Positions 5,381 through 7,873 of a stretch of DNA of 7,873 nucleotides are shown here, one piece after another (position 1 is the first letter of the stretch; each line of letters opens with the position of its first letter). The stretch covers positions 1-7,873 of the forward strand of contig JAKANT010000060.1 of assembly GCA_021823635.1 (NCBI GenBank), in the 5' to 3' direction. Both the position numbers and the translations under genes were made by a program. A model generated the notes under the pieces. It ran no database searches, was not told the origin of the DNA, and saw only the letters and a program-made list of their open reading frames with translations. The DNA comes from Pseudomonadota bacterium. Its GTDB lineage: Bacteria > Pseudomonadota > Gammaproteobacteria > Burkholderiales > Burkholderiaceae_F.

Positions 5381-6007
5381 ATGGCGCAGCTCTTCACGGT
5401 CCACCCGGACAATCCGCAGCTGCGTCCGCTCAAACAGGCCGCGCTGCTGATCGACCGCGGGGCGGTGGCCGCGATTCCGACCGACTCCTGCTACGCGCTG
5501 GTCTGCCATCTCGACGACAAGGCCGCGGCCGACCGGTTGCGCCGCATCCGCCGCGTCGACGAGCGGCACCATCTGACGCTGCTGTGTCGCGATCTGGCCG
5601 ACATCGCCACCTACGCCCGAGTCGACAACGCGCGCTACCGGCTGTTGAAGCTCGCCACGCCGGGGCCGTATACGTTCATCCTGGAAGCGACGCGCGAAGT
5701 GCCGCGGCGGCTGTCGCACCCGGCGCGCAAGACGATCGGCATCCGGGTGCCGGCGCATCCGGTCGCACAGCGGCTGCTCGAAGTGCTCGGCCAGCCGCTC
5801 GCTTCGACCACGTTGCTGCTGCCGGGCGACGAGCTGCCGCTCGTCGACGCGCACGAGATCCGCGCCCGCTTGCAGCATGACATCGACCTCGTGATCGACG
5901 GCGGCGCGGCGGGTGTGGAGCCCACCACCGTGATCGATCTGACCGGACGCGAAGCCCGGGTGCTGCGCGAAGGTCGCGGATCGCTGGCGGCCATCGGGCT
6001 GGCGTAA
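5381..6007 (+). CDS. yciO: YciO, Sua5/YrdC/YciO family (threonylcarbamoyl-AMP synthase-like)
   Basis: This 208-residue protein has the YrdC/Sua5 nucleotide-binding fold: PTDSCYAL (33-40), PGPYTFIL (94-101), RKTIGIRVP (116-124), the STTLL element (142-146) and a closing DGG...TTVIDL segment (173-187). Sua5/TsaC members make threonylcarbamoyl-AMP from threonine, bicarbonate and ATP for the t6A modification of ANN-decoding tRNAs. This one resembles the YciO branch more than TsaC: the segment RHHLTLLCRDL (62-72) is the YciO form where TsaC usually has a KPL-type sequence. YciO proteins are reported to be weak or disputed in t6A synthesis, so database names that call it threonylcarbamoyl-AMP synthase should be read with care. 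No Shine-Dalgarno site is clear, and the gene begins 9 bases after rnm, so it is probably translated from that mRNA. rnm, yciO and trpS make an RNA- and tRNA-related group. Confidence 0.9.
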   Translation: MAQLFTVHPDNPQLRPLKQAALLIDRGAVAAIPTDSCYALVCHLDDKAAADRLRRIRRVDERHHLTLLCRDLADIATYARVDNARYRLLKLATPGPYTFILEATREVPRRLSHPARKTIGIRVPAHPVAQRLLEVLGQPLASTTLLLPGDELPLVDAHEIRARLQHDIDLVIDGGAAGVEPTTVIDLTGREARVLREGRGSLAAIGLA

Positions 6008-6013
6008 GGCGCT

Positions 6014-6022
6014 TGCTAGACT
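6014..6022 (+). promoter_or_regulatory. Possible extended -10 element (TGC TAGACT) before the M50 peptidase gene
   Basis: TAGACT (6017-6022) matches the -10 consensus at four of six bases and is preceded by TG one base upstream (6014-6015), the extended -10 feature that can replace a -35 box. It ends 7 bases before the ATG at 6030, so a transcript would start at about 6029 with almost no leader. No Shine-Dalgarno sequence is seen in the 22-base gap. It would add an internal promoter within the gene row. Confidence 0.35.
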
Positions 6023-6029
6023 CGCGCGC

Positions 6030-6677
6030 ATGGAAGGCCTGATCCAGACCATCACGGTCTATGCGATTCCGGTCCTGTTCGCGATCACACTGCACGAGGC
6101 CGCGCACGGCTACGTGGCAAAGATGTTCGGGGACGCGACCGCCTATCGAGCCGGCCGCGTCACGCTCAACCCGGTCAAGCACATCGACCCGATCGGAACG
6201 ATCGCCGTGCCGATCGCGATCCTGCTGGTGTCGAAGCTTGCCGGCGGGCCTGGGTTTCTGTTCGGCTGGGCCAAACCGGTGCCGGTCGCGTTCGGCAATT
6301 TGCGCCGGCCGAAGCGCGACATGATCTGGGTCGCCGCCGCCGGGCCGGGCGCAAACCTGGCGATGGCGATCGGCTGGGCGCTGTTCCTGAACGTGCAGGC
6401 GATGCTCGGTGTCGCCGAAACGTTCTTCATCGAGATGGCGAAGGCCGGCATCTTCGTCAACATCGGCCTGATGGCGCTGAACCTGCTGCCGGTGCCGCCA
6501 CTGGACGGCGGCCGCATCGCGGTCGGACTGCTGCCGGACCGTCTCGCCTATCTGCTCGCGCGGCTCGAGCCGTACGGCATGTTCATCGTCATTTTCCTGC
6601 TCGCCACCAACACGCTGACGTTCTTCCTGGTGCCGTTCTACCGGTTCGGGCTGGCGGTGATCGATCTGTTCGTCTGA
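6030..6677 (+). CDS. Membrane-embedded M50 (site-2 protease family) metallopeptidase
   Basis: This 215-residue polytopic membrane protein carries the zinc site of site-2 proteases: HEAAH (H22, E23, H26) in the first membrane segment and the third ligand Asp159 in NLLPVPPLDGG (151-161). Other group signatures are present: NPVKHIDPIGT (47-57), the FGWAKPVPV motif (78-86) and AAAGPGANL (102-110). About five or six hydrophobic segments can be seen, near 8-25, 55-70, 100-125, 140-158 and 183-215. No PDZ domain is present, so it is the small compact type rather than RseP. Site-2 proteases cut substrates within the membrane, often anti-sigma factors, but no target can be named here and no sigma or anti-sigma gene is nearby. 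It starts 22 bases after yciO and ends 3 bases before trpS; I recall this peptidase next to trpS in many Proteobacteria. The class is secure, the physiological role unknown. Confidence 0.92.
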   Translation: MEGLIQTITVYAIPVLFAITLHEAAHGYVAKMFGDATAYRAGRVTLNPVKHIDPIGTIAVPIAILLVSKLAGGPGFLFGWAKPVPVAFGNLRRPKRDMIWVAAAGPGANLAMAIGWALFLNVQAMLGVAETFFIEMAKAGIFVNIGLMALNLLPVPPLDGGRIAVGLLPDRLAYLLARLEPYGMFIVIFLLATNTLTFFLVPFYRFGLAVIDLFV

Positions 6678-6680
6678 AAG

Positions 6681-7873
6681 ATGAGCCAACGAGAACGCGT
6701 GCTTTCCGGCATGCGCCCGACCGGTGCGCTGCACATCGGCCACTACCACGGTGCGCTGAAAAACTGGGTGCGCATGCAGGAGCAGTTCGACTGCTACTTC
6801 TTCGCCGCCGACTGGCATGCGCTGACCACCCACTACGAATCGGTCGAGGTGCTGTCCGACAGCGTGTGGGAGATGTTCGTCGACTGGTTTGCCGCCGGCA
6901 TCGATCCGGCCAAGTCGACCGTCTTCATCCAGTCGCGCGTGCCGCAGCACGCCGAGCTCTTTCTGCTGCTGGCGATGGCCACCCCGCTCGGCTGGCTGGA
7001 GCGCGTGCCGACGTACAAGGACCAGATCGAAAAGCTCAAGGAACGCGATCTGTCGACCTACGGCTTCCTCGGCTATCCGCTGATGCAGGCCGCCGACATC
7101 CTGATCTATCGCGCCGCCAAGGTGCCGGTGGGCGAGGACCAGGTGCCGCACATCGAGATGACGCGCGAAATCGCGCGCCGCTTTAATCATCTGTTCGGCG
7201 CCGAACCGGGCTTCGAGGCCAAGGCGTTGGAGGCGGCGAACAAGCTCGGGCCGGCGTCGGCGCAGCGCTATCTCGAAAGCCGTACGCGTTACCAGCAGGC
7301 GGGTGACCGCGAGGCGCTGTCGGCCGCGCGCGCGCTGATCGAGCAAGCGGGCGCTCTGTCCTCGCTCGAGCGCGAGCGGCTGCTCGGCTACCTGGAAGGC
7401 ACGCGCCGCGAAATCCTGCTCGAGCCGCAGGCCGTGCTGACCGAAACGCCGAAAGTGCCGGGCACCGACGGCCAGAAGATGTCGAAGAGCTACGGCAACG
7501 GGGTACTGATGCGCGAAGAGCCGAAAGCGCTGGCGGAAAAGATCCGCCGCATGGCCACCGATCCGGCGCGCGTGCGCCGCAGCGACCCCGGCGAGCCGCA
7601 GCGCTGTCCGGTGTGGCAATTGCATCAGGTGTATTCGAACGAGACCACCCGGCAGTGGGTTCAGAACGGGTGCCGCGCGGCGAGCATCGGTTGCCTGGAA
7701 TGCAAGCAGCCGGTGATCGACGCGATGGCCGCCGAGCAGGCGGCCTGGCGCGAGCGCGCGCAACCGTATCTGGACCGTCCGCAGCTCGTGCGCGAGATCG
7801 TCGCCGACGGCTGCGCGCGCGCTCGCCGCGTGGCCGAGCAGACCATGCTCGACGTGCGCGAGGCGATGGGTCT
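6681..7873 (+). CDS. trpS: Tryptophanyl-tRNA synthetase, long form, 3' end cut by the window edge
   Basis: The open frame of 397 codons continues past the window end; by comparison with recalled relatives only a few residues are missing. TrpRS charges tRNA-Trp with tryptophan using ATP. The class I signatures are HIGH (18-21) and KMSKS (266-270), with VPVGEDQVPHIEMTREIA (about 148-165) typical of TrpRS. E. coli TrpRS has its KMSKS near 195; here about 74 extra residues (174-247), mostly charged and helical, lie between FNHLFG and EPQAVL. I recall this insertion in the TrpRS of Betaproteobacteria and pseudomonads. The C-terminal domain has four cysteines, C309, C331, C338 and C341, spaced C-x21-C-x6-C-x2-C, close to the iron-sulfur motif of Thermotoga TrpRS. 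The ATG at 6681 follows the peptidase stop by 3 bases; GAAAG overlapping that stop is a weak ribosome binding site, so coupled translation is likely. Confidence 0.95.
   Translation, partial: MSQRERVLSGMRPTGALHIGHYHGALKNWVRMQEQFDCYFFAADWHALTTHYESVEVLSDSVWEMFVDWFAAGIDPAKSTVFIQSRVPQHAELFLLLAMATPLGWLERVPTYKDQIEKLKERDLSTYGFLGYPLMQAADILIYRAAKVPVGEDQVPHIEMTREIARRFNHLFGAEPGFEAKALEAANKLGPASAQRYLESRTRYQQAGDREALSAARALIEQAGALSSLERERLLGYLEGTRREILLEPQAVLTETPKVPGTDGQKMSKSYGNGVLMREEPKALAEKIRRMATDPARVRRSDPGEPQRCPVWQLHQVYSNETTRQWVQNGCRAASIGCLECKQPVIDAMAAEQAAWRERAQPYLDRPQLVREIVADGCARARRVAEQTMLDVREAMG

Noticed and set aside
5676..7763. A 695-codon open frame on the - strand across yciO, the M50 peptidase gene and trpS
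   Set aside because: It lies wholly antisense to genes with clear catalytic motifs, is Arg/His/Ala-rich without domain character, and is the expected shadow of high third-position GC.

Overview
The window is GC-rich, densely coded DNA, most likely from the chromosome of a betaproteobacterium. This is inferred from protein sequence style, the long tryptophanyl-tRNA synthetase and the order PHP phosphoesterase - yciO - M50 peptidase - trpS, which I recall from that class; no database search was possible. It looks like ordinary chromosome: I see no transposase, phage gene, CRISPR array or complete tRNA/rRNA.

Layout. Positions 1-185 hold no convincing gene. On the + strand follow a ferritin-like DUF455 protein (186-992) and two small proteins of unknown function (1050-1433 and 1546-1899). 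These two are clear tandem paralogs, 38 of 73 residues identical without a gap, each with a strong GGAGG ribosome binding site. The 112-base gap between them holds several alternative hairpins and a sequence resembling the 3' half of a tRNA, including CCA. The second paralog converges with an AMP-forming acyl-CoA synthetase on the - strand (1908-3563); their stop codons are 8 bases apart and flanked by alternating-CG tracts. A 67-base divergent promoter region (3564-3630) separates the synthetase from an alpha/beta hydrolase (3631-4503).

From there to the end all genes read on + with gaps of 3-22 bases: alpha/beta hydrolase, PHP-domain RNase AM-type phosphoesterase (rnm/yciV), YciO-type Sua5/YrdC/YciO protein, a membrane-embedded M50 (site-2 protease) peptidase, and trpS, which runs off the right edge probably only a few codons before its stop. 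The last four look like a housekeeping group, with RNA turnover and tRNA-related functions at rnm, yciO and trpS. The synthetase and hydrolase are a separate, probably catabolic or lipid-related, divergent pair.

The points most worth a second look are the uncharacterised paralog pair and the tRNA-like structured spacer between them, a four-cysteine pattern in TrpRS that nearly matches the iron-sulfur motif of Thermotoga TrpRS, and -10-like hexamers 6-7 bases before the start codons of genes without Shine-Dalgarno sequences, suggesting leaderless transcripts. I found no clear new multi-gene system; the paralog pair is the best candidate for undescribed biology.
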